Of a stretch of 64,000 bases of DNA, positions 25,001 to 40,000 are shown piece by piece. The stretch covers positions 12,042,001 to 12,106,000 of the forward strand of contig NC_060019.1 of NCBI RefSeq assembly GCF_021134715.1, written 5' to 3'. Under the pieces are notes generated by a model. It searched no databases. It was not told the origin of the DNA and saw only the letters and a list, made by a program, of their open reading frames with translations. Source of the DNA: Daphnia pulex (Eukaryota; Arthropoda; Branchiopoda; Diplostraca; Daphniidae). How positions within the stretch are numbered: the first letter of the stretch is position 1; each line of letters starts with the position of its first letter. The translations under genes and the position numbers were made by a program.

Positions 25001-26760
25001 ATAGGATAGAGCCCAATAATAATAGCCTAGTCTACTCATTCCCCCTGTATAGTTGAATTTTGGGTTATTCAACCGGTAGGCCTATTATATGTAGGCTATA
25101 TTGCCATAAGGTAATTATCAGAGGCTATATACATAGATTTCAGACTCAGTCCGTTTAAAAACAAGAGATTAAATGTGTCTATCTAGGCCTATTAGTTTGT
25201 GACAATAAAACATATTTAAGCTCATATCTCTCCACTAGCATTATATAACATAATAACCATCAGGTTGTCATTTTCCCTTTTTTTTTTGGGCTTTTTCCAT
25301 CCAAGTTTTCATGTAAGCTATCATAAGAAATGAACGATTATACAAAACTGCTTGTCGAATGATCCAACCTTGCAGGTTGGTCTGTATATTTCATCGCCTG
25401 CAAGGGTGGGGCGAGACCTGAAATCAGTCAAGACATGAACAATCAAATAAGTCTCTATCAAAGCTACACGTATGCTGGGCAGAGATCTATTCGAACTAAT
25501 GGGGGAGTGTCAGATAGGCAACATGCTGGTCAAGAGCAGGGAATCCAATAATTGCTGCCGGAGGAAAGAATCATTTGCCAATTGTCCGAGTCTCCGCGAG
25601 ACAAAAAAAGGGTGCGGCACAACTGACATCAGCGGACGGTATACGCTGTGCCCTGTGTAGTAGCCCATCATAGGTGGTGTTCATCTAGCGTGCACACGTC
25701 GTCGTCATGCGAGAGCGTGCAGGACACTGTAACGAGCAACTTGAGCTGCACAATTCGATATAACAGTCAAAAAGGGAATAAAAGGACGAGGAGGAGGACG
25801 CCCAGCAGACCTGCCAGATAGTTGATTTTGTTTATTTGTTGTTAGACGCTTTTAGTCTATTTATTTCTTTTATTCTATATTATATCCGCGTCCCCCTTTT
25901 TTTCTTCTTCTTATATATATATTCGCCTCCCCCCTTTTCTTTTCTTTGTTGTTATTGTCGGTTCACGCACTGCCGGCAGCGCTGTGAGCTAGAGCTTCCG
26001 TCCGTCCGTTTCGTTAGATATCGACGGGACCAGCATATAACCCGCGTGCACCAATAATGTGCTCCCGGCCTTTGCTTGGCTCTCTCTCTCTCTCCAGCAA
26101 AGGGGGGGGGGGGAACTGGGAGTATGTGCGAGTTTCGTTACAAATCTTGTTTGAGACCATCGAGGGCGACCAGTAGTAGTGTAGCGACCACCGCAACTTC
26201 CTGAATCCTGATGAAAAACCCGACTGGACATGTATACACATAGGCTACCCAGCAGCAGCATCGCTGTGCTGTGTGCAGCTGTCATCATGTAGAGGGGAAA
26301 CTCTCTCTCTAGTAGTATCTCACAAGCCGCCATGGCATCATCATTTGCCAAAAACGGCGAATTTGCCAAAAGGGAAGGTTCTGGGAGTGGTATCTGACCA
26401 GCGGCCACGCTCTTACTTCATTGGCTGCATACTGGGCCGTAATTGTGCCATCTAGTGCTACCGAGTGAACGGCAACCGTCGATGACCCTCAGGGGCTAAT
26501 CGTACGAACTTAAGGACACAACTTCAGAGCGTGTGTCAGCTAGTCAAGAATACCGGGGTTATATGGGTAACGATCTTTATAGATAGACGTCCTTTATAGC
26601 AACAGGACGCCTAATAGATCGGGAGGTGAGTTTAGAAGTAAATTGACACGTAGAGATTAGTAGTTATGTGAGTAGTTATTTTAGTGTGAGTAGTTAGTAG
26701 TTGAGTTAGCAGTTAGATTATTAGTAGTATTGAGCAGACAGTTGATGAGGAACATTTATA
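19075..26760. other. gene-poor region, C18orf32 upstream flank onward
   Basis: No coding gene is supported. Open frames are short, often low-complexity, and lack exon-like boundaries. Visible content: short TATATAG-rich runs, scattered TAGGCCTA (for example near 23750, 25076 and 25185), a G-run at 24889-24898 and another at 26103, and a CT run at 26082-26097. The C18orf32 promoter should lie just above 19074. The rest could be distant upstream DNA or untranslated leader of the Dpr gene. Confidence 0.5.
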
Positions 26761-26761
26761 C

Positions 26762-26850
26762 AATTTGGAGGGACCGAGAATCGAACACGGGACAATTTGG
26801 TGGGATACAGTGTGCTCTAACCATTGCGCTATGGTTGCACGTCTCAACGT
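26762..26850 (-). pseudogene. tRNA-like remnant (minus strand)
   Basis: The minus strand shows an A-box-like TAGCGCAATGGTTAGAGC and a B-box-like GTGTTCGATTCTC at tRNA-like spacing. The anticodon arm does not form a proper stem and the acceptor arm is not convincing, so it is more likely a tRNA-derived relic or SINE head than a working tRNA. Confidence 0.4.
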
Positions 26851-26931
26851 GAATTAAATCGAATCAGTAGAGGTCTACAGACGCCTTGGGGTTCTTGATA
26901 GACTTGATTTTTAGCAGTGCAAACATGATGT

Positions 26932-27002
26932 CTCTGTGGCCTAAAGGATAAGGCGTCGGCCTACAAAGCCGGAGACTGTGGGTTCAAGTCCCGAATTCTC
27001 CA
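26932..27002 (+). pseudogene. tRNA-Arg-like remnant with ACA in anticodon position
   Basis: TGGCCTAAAGGATAAGGCG resembles the D arm of arginine tRNAs; TCGGC-CTACAAA-GCCGG forms an anticodon arm; GGGTTCAAGTCCC forms most of a T arm. The loop would put ACA in the anticodon, and the acceptor ends (GTCTCTG and ATTCTCC) do not pair. Most likely a decayed tRNA-derived sequence. Confidence 0.45.
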
Positions 27003-30000
27003 ATGAAAGTGCTGTATAGTGGACAGATGGACACGGTAACCAATCATTTCCCCCACGCTGGTCGCGTGTGTCAGTCTCAGCTCCCGCCGGGTATATAACT
27101 ATATACTAAGAAAAACAAATCCGGCGCCAATCAAAGACAAGGAAAGAAACAAAAAAAATAAACCCGAGCAATATCAAGGCGCATTCAAGATATATAAGAA
27201 GAGACGTTGGTATTAGATAAATAGTAGAACCTTATTCGCTTTTGTATATATAATAATAAACCAAGAGCAGCCGGAAATCTTGCGCAGCGACGAATAATAT
27301 GACGAGGGAAATGAATAATAGACGCGAGAAAGCGAATTCATTTCGTTTGATGAGTGACGTGCTGTGATGTAAGTTCGTCAAGGAAAACTCGTTAATTTGT
27401 TGAGATATATTACATGATTAAATAATAGCGTAATAGAACGCGGTAATTCTCAGCATCCGCATACGGGTTGTCTTCTTCTCATCGCTGCCGCTGCTGTGTG
27501 ATGTGATGGTTTGGCGTCTGTGATGTCTAGACACACAATCCGGAAGAATGTCGGAATAGAGTTGCTGCTGCTATATAGTAATTGCTATTAGGAAAGGCCA
27601 GCATCAACAAGAAGTGTTTATTGTGCTGCTGGGGATGGTGCGTGTGCTGCTAGCAGCACGTATAATAAGACTATACACAGCGAGAGAGACATGCGCTGTA
27701 CGCGCTGACGCCGCCGCTCGTCGTCGGGCACACCCATTGGCACATCAGCAAACCTTATATAGGAGCGATTGTAGCGATGGATCTAATGCGATGCTGGGCG
27801 CGAGACTTTCTCATTCAATTTCACCGCGTATCGCCACTATCGAATCAAGACTCCAATTGCGTAATAAGCAAATGGAATAAGAAAGGAACCTCTATTCGCC
27901 TCTATATCCAGCTCGCTCGACCCAACAGGATTCTTGAAAGATATATTTAAAGATATACATGTGAAGCGTGAAAAGAAATACTATATACTCTTTTGCTGCT
28001 CTCTCAGCACAATATATAATACCCAGGGACGAAGTAATAGATCCCATTGACGCGGCTGTGCATGTGTGGGGGGTGTGTACATATAAGAGGCCCATCAGGA
28101 ATGATCTTTTGCCTGTTGATATTGCATTCATCATATCTTTCTCAGCGCGCCCAACTCTTTTTTGCTTATATACGCACGTCATATTAGGCTATATATGTGT
28201 TTGCCGTGTGCTGTGGAGGGGTGTGATGATGTACAACATCTTCCAGCACACACAAAGGTATATACAAAGGATGAATCAAATGAGCTTTGTGCGAAAAGCA
28301 AGCAGCAACGCGAAACGCGCGGCGCGGGGGGGGGATCCTTATATATGAAAGGAGGTGCCCATTCGATATGAGTTGCTCCTGGCATCCCAACTTGCACCCC
28401 TCACTCTCTCGGGCCAGCTCAGTTCAGCGGCTGGCTTTCTGAAGCGTGGACGTGTCGCACATACACTCCCAACAGGCTATACACATAGTATCTAGGGGCT
28501 TCGACCTATACCAGCACAAAGAGCAGCATAGGTATACAGTGAATTCCGTGAAGACCTCTCGCCTATATACATGTAGGAGCATATAGGAGCGAGCCGAACG
28601 ATATAGCGCTCCGTTTTGTTCCATTGGGAACTGCATGCTGCTGCTGGTGTATACAAGAAGCGGAGCAAGTGCGGCACGCACGACATCCATGCACTTGTCA
28701 TTTTGTGGATGCTCCCGTTTTAACGTTTAAACCATTCAACTTGCTGTGTGCGCTGTCGACCGAATTGCGCTCTCTGCTGTGGTACTTCATCTATTATGCG
28801 AGGTGCACCAAACAGTGAGTGCTGATTTTACATTTAAGGGGGAAAAATTGAATGCTCAAGAGTACATCTACAGTTAAATTCTATACATTTTATCGGGCTT
28901 GCTTTATGTGCGTGGGCGATCCAACAGACCATCAACTGTGCGCAAAATAGCTGTGTGTGTATAGCCCTTTTCCCCCCTCTTTTTCTGACGATTTATATAT
29001 CGCCTATATACAGACTTTTTAATAAATTGATCGCCCGTTCTACTTCTTCTTGGAGTTTCCTGCGCTGCTGCTGCTCCTCCAAACTGCTGTCTATATAGCT
29101 CCCCCATTCGATTATACAGATACGATCCTCGAGAAGGCAGCAGCAAACTCCTGGAAAGCCAACTTTTGAACTCACTTTGAATCCAAAACTTGAGAGCCCA
29201 ATGAATTATTGGCAGGGAAGAGACACATAGTGTGCCGCTGCAGTTTTTCTATATATATAGGAAGAGCGACTATCTATCCGTGTCCGGCATGTCACTGGCT
29301 TTGTCCGATCGTTTATAAAAGAAACTCGCGTCCAATAAAAAAACAAACTAAACTATATATAGCCTACATAAAATACCAACTGTTATTCCCTAGAAAAAAA
29401 GAAGTTATATCGCTGGAGACCCTACTGCTGCCACCAGTTTGAACGCTATTATACGTGCTGCTGTGCGCTTTATACTTTGTGCGTTACAAACCACCAAACT
29501 ATACGTCAAAGCCAATCATTGAGATCCAAAGAAAAGGTGAGCGCGGCGGAAATGAATGGGGTTCATCCGAAAGTCTTGGCCGAGTGCTGGACGACGACCT
29601 CAGCAGCAGCGTCGATCGAGTGCGTTTTATTGTTCATCGGAGCCATCAGCAACGATGGTTGACTACTGCGGTTGTTTTCCCCTCTAGTTTCGTCTCTTTT
29701 GTCCACCAGCACACCACAACAACACCGACAGCAGCTATATATAGCAGACGAATTATTACGACTCACTTCTTTTCAGGAGCGGCTCCTTATTTGCCGCCCT
29801 CTGCAACTTTGCAAGCCAATCGTTCCATCGTCAACTCTAATCATTCCGGGAAGAAGTTGCGTATATGCTCGCATCTATAAGTCGTCGGCAGCAGCAGCAG
29901 TGGTAAGCTACACAGCACACGCAGTGTTGAACGAGTGTCCCGATAATACTGAACGATATAGAGGAACGACTTATTGACTATAGAGCGCTGACAATAGTGC

Positions 30001-31071
30001 AGAGGGCGAACAAAACAACTGCTTCTCAAGCGTTTCTTTTCGTTCTCTATCCGCGGGCCTTGTGAACAATCAGCGTCACCTCTCGTGCTGTTCTATCCCC
30101 GTGCGCTGGGTGTGCTCCTGATGCTGACGACGACGTGTGCGTGGGGATTTATTATGTAACGTCAGGCTATATCATCAAGAGAACGATTCACGTGCTGCGG
30201 ATGTGCCCTTTCTTGGCACCACCTCATCATCGCGTTGGCTCTGCTGTGTTGCCTGTTATATACAGCCCACTGCATTCGCTTCTCCATTTTCTTCCGTTTC
30301 TATATAAACAACAAGACCGCCACCGTCGCCGCCGCCGCACTGGTATAGTGTACAACAAACAGAAATCTGACTTATTAGGCGCACATATAACAGATCTGAC
30401 GTATATTGGTGTCAATGTCAGTCGCGCCTAGCTGCTGATGTACTATATACGCCCGTTTCCTCTTTGCACTTTGATCTCAACCGCATCAACCTTTGCTCCC
30501 GCTTTTACATTCTTCTTTCTGCGTGCTGTATTAGGCTATATTACTAGTTGACGGTTTCTCATCACATCCGACTATCAAAGATATTTAGGTGAAATTTTTT
30601 GGGGAAATCATTGATTCCAGGCATTTGGTGATCGCCCAGCAGCAAACCGACAGCTATCAACCAAAAGTGAGAAGAAACGCGGTGACAAAAATATATTGCT
30701 GGGGCACTTAAGTCCTATCAGTGTCGAGACGAGTGGACGACCGGAAAAAGAAGAGACGCAAGAGACGCAGCACACAGCATATGGCGTCTCATCCATCGTT
30801 GATGTCATAATTGGGCGCCAAACTCTCTTATGGTGCGATCACAGGAATAACCTGACTGCTGAGGAAATATAATAAAAAACAAAAAAGAATCAAGAAAGAA
30901 AAAGGAAAAGTGACCATCGTCGTCTCTTTGCTGCGCTGCTGCTTTCTCCTGTTCTCCTTCAATAAGGATCTTCTCCTCACTCTTTTCATCTATCGTCTGC
31001 TGCTGCTGCCCTATATACTCCTTATATATATATATAGACACACTCTGTTGTTGGCTCTCTTCCGTCAGAAA
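27003..31071. other. probable 5' region of the Dpr-like gene
   Basis: No translated exon is recognised. The sequence is richer in CTG/CAG triplets and TATATAG than the first 16 kb. The promoter and untranslated leader of the downstream gene should lie here; no start site can be pinned. A TATATATATATATAG run occurs about 35-50 bp before the ATG. Confidence 0.4.
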
Positions 31072-34000
31072 ATGGAGTGGTTCGGATTAGTCTTTTTCCT
31101 GTACTCAGCTTCCGGACATCTTAGCTCGGTCTCGTCCGCCAGCAACTCACTTTATGGTAAGTACAGTTCATATAATGTAGGCTATATAGCAGAGCACCAG
31201 AGAGAGAGGAATCAGAGATAGTATCTCCAGCACTGCTGTGCTGCTGCTGGTCTCTACGCCCCTACTTTGCCCGTCTCTCAAATCCTATGAGGCTATAGAC
31301 GAAGCGACGAGGTTATATACGAAGATTTTTTCTTCTTTTCTTTTTTTTCTAGACTCTCAGCAGTCGCCCTCCGCCTAAGTGTCTTTTTTTTTCCTTCCCT
31401 ATTCTGCTGTATAGTTCTTATTCCGCCATATAGAGCTCTCGCTGGATGCTCTGGTCTCAGGGCTATATGCTGGCTCTATCACGTTTTTTTCTTTTCTTTT
31501 TTGCCCGTTGCTGCTGTGCCTTTGTCTTTTGTGTGTCTGCTCCTCTCTCTCTTTGATATTCCTCTTTTTTTTTTGCTTCCGCAATCTCGAGGTTCAACTC
31601 TATTTATTTGTCCTTCTTCTTCTTCCCATTTTCCGGTTTTGGCAAACAAAGACGGATATAACGCGCTCAACACAAAAAAGGAATAAGAAAAGGATGAGCT
31701 CGGGAGAGATGAGAGGCGATGCATTTGCATGTCTGCTCTCCACATAAATAGTTGGAATGAGAATAGAAATGAGAACAGGAATGATTTAGAGTGTGGAAAT
31801 GATTATTTACCCTGACAACTCGCGATCCTATTTATATTGGATGTCTAAGGCTCCTCCTATATATAATCGACCAGGAGCCCTTGGCGCCCAGTTTGAAGCC
31901 TATATACATAGCCTAGTGCACATCAGAATAGAAAAGGCTGATCCTCTATCTTCTCTCGTGCCTCTCGACCTGAGATTTAGACAATCGCATTCTATAGGCC
32001 TACTGCTGTTGCTAATATAACGCCGTGTCAACAAAAACCCATCTTTCTTCCATTCTCGCCCTCTTTTTCTATGTGTACTTATTTTATTGTTGTCGAGATT
32101 GCTGGTGTTCTTGAATTGTGCCCTGTGTTACACTGCGTCAGCTATTGTGCCATTTATACGCGCGCCATAAGACGCTGCTGTGCGCTGCTGTTCTATATTA
32201 TATTGCGAAAATTCTTTGGCAGTTGGTTTTCGCTGTCACCAAGTCAGGCAGTAAATCAAGATGCTATTCGCCCGCCGCACGCGTTATACAATAACAGCCA
32301 CCACCAGCAGCAGAAACGGAAATCTAATAAAAAAATATAAGCAACACTTTGTTATTTAGACTGCTGCTGTCGTTATATAGCCTATATATTGGCTGACCAG
32401 CACGATTTTCTCAGCAGGGAGAACCAGTTATTTGAAAGGGGCGTAGCAAAATTTCTCGATGAATAATAATCACGAACAAAAAGCACAAGCAACTAATTAG
32501 TTTGTTGCTGCTGTGCTGTGCTGGAAGCCAATAATAACGCCGTCGCACACGACGCCGCCATCCAATTTCTTTTCCTACTTTTCTTTTCTCTTTTGGCTTT
32601 CGGCTTTTTTCCTTATTTCTTTGTTGTTTTCAGTTCAATTTCTTATATTATTCAGGACACGTACCGAAATAAATTAAACGAAGAATATATATAAGGATAC
32701 ATATAGGAGGGAAGCGAAGCGTTGTTTATTTAATTTCTTTATACTGTCTCCCTTTTTATTATTTGTATGTATGGAAATAAAGCAATTCTGAAGAGGAAAA
32801 AAAAAGAGTTGTGGATGCTGGAGCGGGACCGACGAGGGATTGTGGCTTTTGCATGACTGTTCCAAGTGGGTGTGCTGCTGCTGTGCAGAGTTTAAACCAA
32901 GATGACAGCAGCAGCAGCAGCAGCACCAAATAATATTAAACCTGCTGCGCTCCAAATAACTCATCACGTCCGCAGCACTTGAGCGCTTTCTATGTTTGCG
33001 GTGATTTATATTGAGGCTTTTATATCTATTATCGTGAACGCCTTATTCTTCCTCTCGATAATAGATTTGATTTGTAATTGGTTATTTTGTATTTCCTATT
33101 ATATAACCCCGCCCGCGGTGTACTTACTGAAGCAGAACCGAAATTCTATAAGGCCCACGAGGGCTGTCGACTGCCTGACCAGCTGACGGCCTTGAGTAGC
33201 CTAAGGTTGACGGATATGTCTTGGAAATGATCCCGGCCAGATGTCGTATATCGGAAAGAACTTGGCCCACACACAGGTCATCAATACCGGCTCATCTACA
33301 CAGACGCACACAAGCACAACAGCACACGCCCACATCCATCTACTCACGCTATAGTGGCAAATACATAGCGGCCATATACATAGTATAAGGACAGGGCAAA
33401 AGCCACAAAACACAACCCACACACAGCAGTTGTGCGTTCCAGCATGATGAGTGAGGGGGATTTTCAAAGCGGAAGACAAATTGTCCGTCGAAGTTCAGCT
33501 TATATTCATTCTATTTATAGCTACCGCGGTATAGGCCTACTATATAGCCTATAGAAAGCGATCGTTGCGTATATTTTTAACCCATAAAAAATACTTTTTA
33601 ACATAAATATTTTTAACCCATCTACTTTTTCTTCGCCATTTCTCTATCTATATACATGCTTCTGACTGAAATTGACCATAACACCATACATAACCTGACG
33701 CATCTGATGTTTGAATTAAGTTCTCTCACAGAACATTGGATAGCGCAAGATTGCTTATGGAGCATTATTCTTTAAAAATTGGAAAGTTTTCTCTTTCTTT
33801 TTGTGTCCATTTCCAGCACGGCGCATTTATTTCTGCGTCAACATTGTCAGTGCGTGAATTGAACTTCTCCATTATTCTCCCTCTTCAGAACCTCACCCGT
33901 CTCTCTATTATATTCTCCGTCATATCTCAAACGTCTCCCTTATTCTCCCTCGTATAATATTTCTATTATATTCCCCTGTTTTTCTCCCTCTCATTCTCCC

Positions 34001-37000
34001 TCTTATTCTTCTAATCAAGCATTACACTTAGTGTCACCAATGCTACTGCATTCTGTCTATATAGGCACCATCAATTATACACGATAACATTTTGCCCCTT
34101 TTTGAAAAAAAAAACCTTCCATTGACAAATAAGTTTTGGTAAAAATAGGCACCTTCTATACTTGAGTATAACAGCCCGAAATTTTATTTAGGCCTACGCT
34201 ACAACTACATACTTTGCGACACGTTAGCTGATCGACTACTTGTTTAGTTGGAAATTGGAAAATAAATACGTTTCAATTTGTTGATCAAGTCCGAAATAAC
34301 GTATAGGCCTATGTTAAAAAATGGGTAAAATATATAGGTTGTTATAGCTATATAATATAGCTAATAAACAACAGCTGAATCAATATTATTAGCACAGCAG
34401 ATAGCTTGAAATTCTATATTAATATGATTCTATACGATCTGCTTGATATCATATCGCCTTCATAGGGTATAGAAAGTAGCCTATATAGGATATTATAAGA
34501 TTATTGGCCAACATTTTAATCAGAATGTCACCAGCGAAGGCTTATTTGAATTTCAGTAGTCAGTTTGACGATGTTGCTGATGTGTACAAAACAAAATAGT
34601 TCTATTATACACTTCAGTCAATAAGAAACGCAGCAATGATTAGAGTAGGCCTATTCTGTGAAGCCCACAGAAACATCGCCACTGGTGTGTGATCAATATA
34701 CGAAAAAGAGAAATATAACACGATATAACCCCAGCAGCAGACTGTATATTTCTCTATACACCAGAGAAGATTCTGTTGAATACATGTGATTTACCTTATA
34801 GACAAGTCTAAGAATTGAAAAGACAGTTCCGAAAAAAGGCTATATACGGATTACGATAAAGAGGATGGATTGAATCGTGCCTGCAATGACAATGTGACAA
34901 GGACGAGAGAAGACGAACAATGCGAACAAAAGGTACAAATGTGGACTTATTGTCTCCCGTGGTGTTCCCAGCTCGGTCAGGCTGCTGCTAGCGCTGCGCT
35001 GCTGGTGCCCTTTATTATGTTGTCAAAGTAAATACTGGTTCTCAGTCGGCCATTGGCACACACACAGGCTCCGCTTAAGTGACAGCATGGCACTGGACTT
35101 CTCGCGACGCCTACAGCTGACGACTTTTGGCTCTCTTGCCGACGCCATAGTCGTTGCTGGCTGCTGCTGCGATTCACTAATGAACGTATGGTTTCGTAAA
35201 TATATATAACTAGTATACCAGTACGCTCTATACTGTTCAAGTCACTATATACGAGGAAATCATTACCACTTTGACGAGAAAAGTGGGCAGCCTTTTTTGT
35301 CACTGCTTGCTGCTGCTGCATGGTCTGCCCTTTTCGATGTTGTTTCCAGAGAGAGTGATGCGCGGCAGCATCCGCGTTATTTTCTATGTCGCTGCTTTCA
35401 TTAAAAGTCAAGAACTTTGCGAAATGGAAAACAGGTCCATTTCTTTGATTGGCATGCAGACAAATGCGCTGCTTGCCGCAGTCTAACAAATGAATACATA
35501 ACCAGCGTTTACCAGCAGCAGTTTGCCACAGGCAGCATCAGCCCGCGTCGCGCTCTCCGCCTCTCTCATATTAGCTATAGGGCTCCTCGGCTTGAATCCT
35601 TGAATCTCTCCCCAGCCGCCTTTTATATAGCACAGCAAACGGCAACTGTGAGTGGATTGCCCAAAGCCAAATAAAAACACCTCTCATCTGTATATAGAAT
35701 ATCATGAGCATTATAGAACTTGACCCACACTTATTCCAGGCCGTGTTTCACGTTGCGGCGGACTCGTTTATTGCTGCTGCGAACGTGGCGCGCTTCAAAC
35801 TTCATCTCGCGTCCGCATGCTGCTGGACTGCTGCAAACTGTCAACTGGCTTTTCCATTTCCCGTTGTGGTGTTACATCATTTTTCTTGACTCTCATCGCA
35901 TGCACGCGCCATTAAAATGCATTTTAGGCAGCAGCACTAGAATTGAAGTGACGAGTCAGCGTATATGTATATACCAGCGTCCCACCAGACGGTGGAACGC
36001 TACATGACTAAACTATGAACACTATATACTGCTGCGATGCACTGGAAAAAGACCTGTGCTTTAGCTCGAAATGTAAAGTAAAACATGATGTAATGTTGCA
36101 AGATCTTAAGCACTCCGCTATAATATAGGCTATACTCGTCGACACATCAACATCTTTCGGGTTTGTTTTCGTCGCAACTTAGGATACAGCTATACCGTAG
36201 AAACAAAAGGCGGGCTTTGAGTTTTGATGTTGGTAAAAGTGAAAAAAAAAACAACAAAAAAAAAACAGAAGTCTGATGCATATCGCACATCATATACATA
36301 GATAGTAGAGGCTATATACGACTTAAGAATTACAATGATAGGGCCTATAATATATACGCTGGTGCTGGGTATTCAGACGAGTGATCTATATACAGGCTAT
36401 ATCCTACACCACTTTTGACGGATTGTTATCAATTTTGTATTACTTATTCAATCCATATGTATAAGAAAAAGGGATCATAGGGGATTTAATCGCATGTTAA
36501 ATAATCGCGCGTGTTTTACACCCTTTTAAAGTCATACTCTTATCCATTTTGGGTTTATAAGTTGATAAGAGTTTTTACTGAAGGCGATCAATAAATCGGC
36601 GATTTCCAACTGGTGTTCTATACTATACTCAATGAAATTGTGAACAAAAAACCCTATACAACAATGGACAACTAGTATCCACAGCACAAGTTCATTACAT
36701 TTGTATGTGTTGCACAATGGTTGCTGGCTTATTACTGTTGTATAATTATTTCATGTGTCAAGTGTATAGACAGCCAACAATACCGACATCAATGATTTAA
36801 ATCACGTCTCAGCTTGCATCAATAGTATTAGATTTATACGGTACATTCCTTTTAAGTATAACAAGGTGGCCGCGATGACGTGTTATATTGGCATTATGGA
36901 CGGAACAAAAGATTGGCAAGGCCATCAATATCTTATATATTATGGTGGTCTAGTGTATGATGCGCCTGCGTGGATCCGCAACAGCTATAGCTGGCAACGG

Positions 37001-40000
37001 AATGATTCCAAGATTCGGTATCCAGCTTGTAGTTTGAAAGTTGTTGGTGGTTTCAAAGTAGGAAAATGATATATCATATAGCTTTTTGCTATAGCAGCTT
37101 GTTCTTCTAACAGTAAAATGCTCATATTCTATTTCATAGCTTCATCCCGCTTTATATATGATTGTGTATAGTAACAGAAAAATATAGCGGCGAGCCAAAT
37201 CGTATAATCGACATATCTCGTGATGTCGCTGTTAACTCTGTCGGAAAATGATTATACGGTATATAATAGTCCGCGAATGTTTTCCGAATAAATGAGTTCG
37301 CTTTCCGTTTGATAGGGCTATGGCGGTTTGAGGAATATAAAGGAAAATTTGAAACGAAATTCAAGGCTATAGCTCAGAACGTATTAAACAATAAAATAGG
37401 CCTATAGGCCTATATAATATGCACATACCTGAATAACCTGATAGGCCTACATGCAGATCCTAAATAACGTGTTTCTCCGAACGTCAAAACTCATATATGT
37501 ATGTGCTATATATAGGCCTAGGCATCACCTTTCGACCTTATTTTTTAATATCTTTTGCATTTTGACGGGGGAACATATAGCAGTCGTCTTCTCTGTGAAT
37601 CGATTGCTGAAATTCGTAAGAGAGTATGGCCTGCTGTGTCTGGCCAAAGATCTAACAAAGGACTTGTGCACTGTCCGTGACTCGTTCAATTGATAAATAG
37701 TTAAATACGTAAGCCTATACAGACCAAACAGGCGTATATATACATTACGAATATAGAGTCTGCAGCTCTGCATGTAATAGTGCTCACACAATGTTCCTAT
37801 ACGTATACCACCTAAGCTCAGCAGCAGCATGCCTGGAAACGGAAACTGTTGCCGCAGCGTATTATCAACGGCCAAGCTATTGCAGAATGTCCTATTGAAT
37901 TTTGTATACATCTAACTTCAGTGCTCTCGGCAATATTCCTTTATCTGCGTTCTCCTATTCGTCCTACAACAAGGACAAAAGTGCACTGCACTGTATTTAA
38001 CTGTAAGCCCACCGAGAGAGACATGTTGTCACTAGAACGGCCTTGTTGTAAGATTCCTCTATATACTCTCGTCCGCGATCCTCTCTTGGATTGACAGCAG
38101 AATTGACATTCACGACATATATTCTTATAATTTCTCATTTTTTTTCCCCTTTTTCGTTTTTGCGCATGTATGTGTGTGGGAAACATGGAAAGGAAATCTA
38201 GTATATAGGGGCTACTTGCGCTTTGCTGCGTCTACTCATGTATATTCAACTTTCGTTCGTGCTGTGTGCTTTCAGCCGTCATGTCAAAACATAATCGCAA
38301 TATTGATTAGCTGATTTGTGGAGTGGAGTTGGGAGTTTTTGAAGTTGAATATTTTTGCCACGATCCTTATTAAATAAGAGCTATAGAGGGTCTGCATCTA
38401 ATATATGCTTGTCGTTGTAAAGCTTCCACTGCGACAAACTTCTTCCTGAAAAATTCATTAATTAATATTTTTTATAAACATGTTTGATGTTATTGTAAGG
38501 CAAGGGCTTGGGAAGAATAAGGTAGAATGAGGGGCCATTCGACATATTATATACTTCATGTATTAGAAGCGCCATCATCCAATGCTTTAAAATGCTCATA
38601 TAGAAAACCCTTGATTTCAAGTAGCCTATATCACCGCAAAGGAATTAGATTCTATTTAGTTTATTTACATTAATTTTATTACACGTATTAAACAAATAAT
38701 ACCAAGATTTGTCATCTGTGAAGTCGATTGAATTGGTTTATTTTTTCGATTTAGTCGATTGGATTATTTTTATTATTTTGAGTTAACTGCAAAAAGATAC
38801 TGGTCTAGGCCTAAATGATTTCATGAGTGGAATAATAATGGCGGTATAGGCTTCAAGTGTAGATCGATGCATTTTTTTTCATACCAATGGAAATTCAGTG
38901 CAAGCCAGATGTAATATCGATATTCCATCAGCTCTTATTAGTGTGAGGTAAAATAGGTATCATATATAGTCATCATAGCCAAAAGATACCTTTTCATTGC
39001 CTGCTGATGAATTCAATGAAGTTTCGTTAGATTTCTATTATTTGGTGGCATCTGACAATGCGGTGATCGCGTCTATTCGGCTCATCCATATAGGCCTACT
39101 ATATGAACCCGATAATGCTTATGCGTTGATGTCATGCTGTAGTAACGGTATGCAAGATACTACTCGTCAACCAGAAAATGCCACAGAATATGGCATTTGG
39201 CATGGCCCCTAGGCTATATAGGCAAACGCGACGCACACATTCAATTTTTCGGCTATTTTCTCCCCAAAACTTGAAAGCAGGAATCGTTCAGACATCGCAG
39301 CCTTCAGGCCAATATATTACATTCGAAGCATCATTGCGCTTTAAGAAAGGATATATATGGCAACGTCTTGTGCCATTACTCATCTCGGGAATCCACCGCC
39401 AGACTATGTTGATTTTCTACCCTCCCTTTGCTTATTTGCCTCTTGCATGTTACCAAAGTGCTCGTTGTCTCGTTCAAACTGGTTCCACGCCTATATTAGC
39501 TTTCCGGCCTTCCCACTGCGTAATTCACTATATTCAACTTCGGTTGACTCAACTCGTCAATATATATAGCCCGAGATCTGCCAACAACAATAATATCGGG
39601 TTCGCGGCACAATAGATGTGCGGCAAAGGCGCACTAATATAACGCCGCGCGGTTTCCATCAGGCTTCGTAGAAGCCAACCAAATCTATTCTGTTGAGACG
39701 CGGATGACGTGGAGTCTCTATACCGCATTCATAGACGAGATGGAATAAGGTATATATACAGCAGAGATCTCCATATCCACAGACATCACTGTATATAGCC
39801 TACGAATGTGGATGTAACATGATTCGGTTGATGCTCAGCGGGCCTGATGCTGTTAATATGCATTTATATAAATAAAAACGACAGACTAGCCTCGATCCCC
39901 GTCGGCAATTCAGCAGTATAAACGTCAACATTTTACTGGCCAAAGGGCGTAGAGCCAATACCTTGCCGTTATAGTCGATTTCTATAGATCTAAACTGAGC

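Noticed and set aside
24772..25056. Overlapping open frames around the G-run at 24.89 kb
   Set aside because: They are short, cross a homopolymer prone to sequencing error, and show no domain or splice support.
26989..27002. Working tRNA gene on the plus strand
   Set aside because: The acceptor arm does not pair and the anticodon reading (ACA) conflicts with the Arg-like body.
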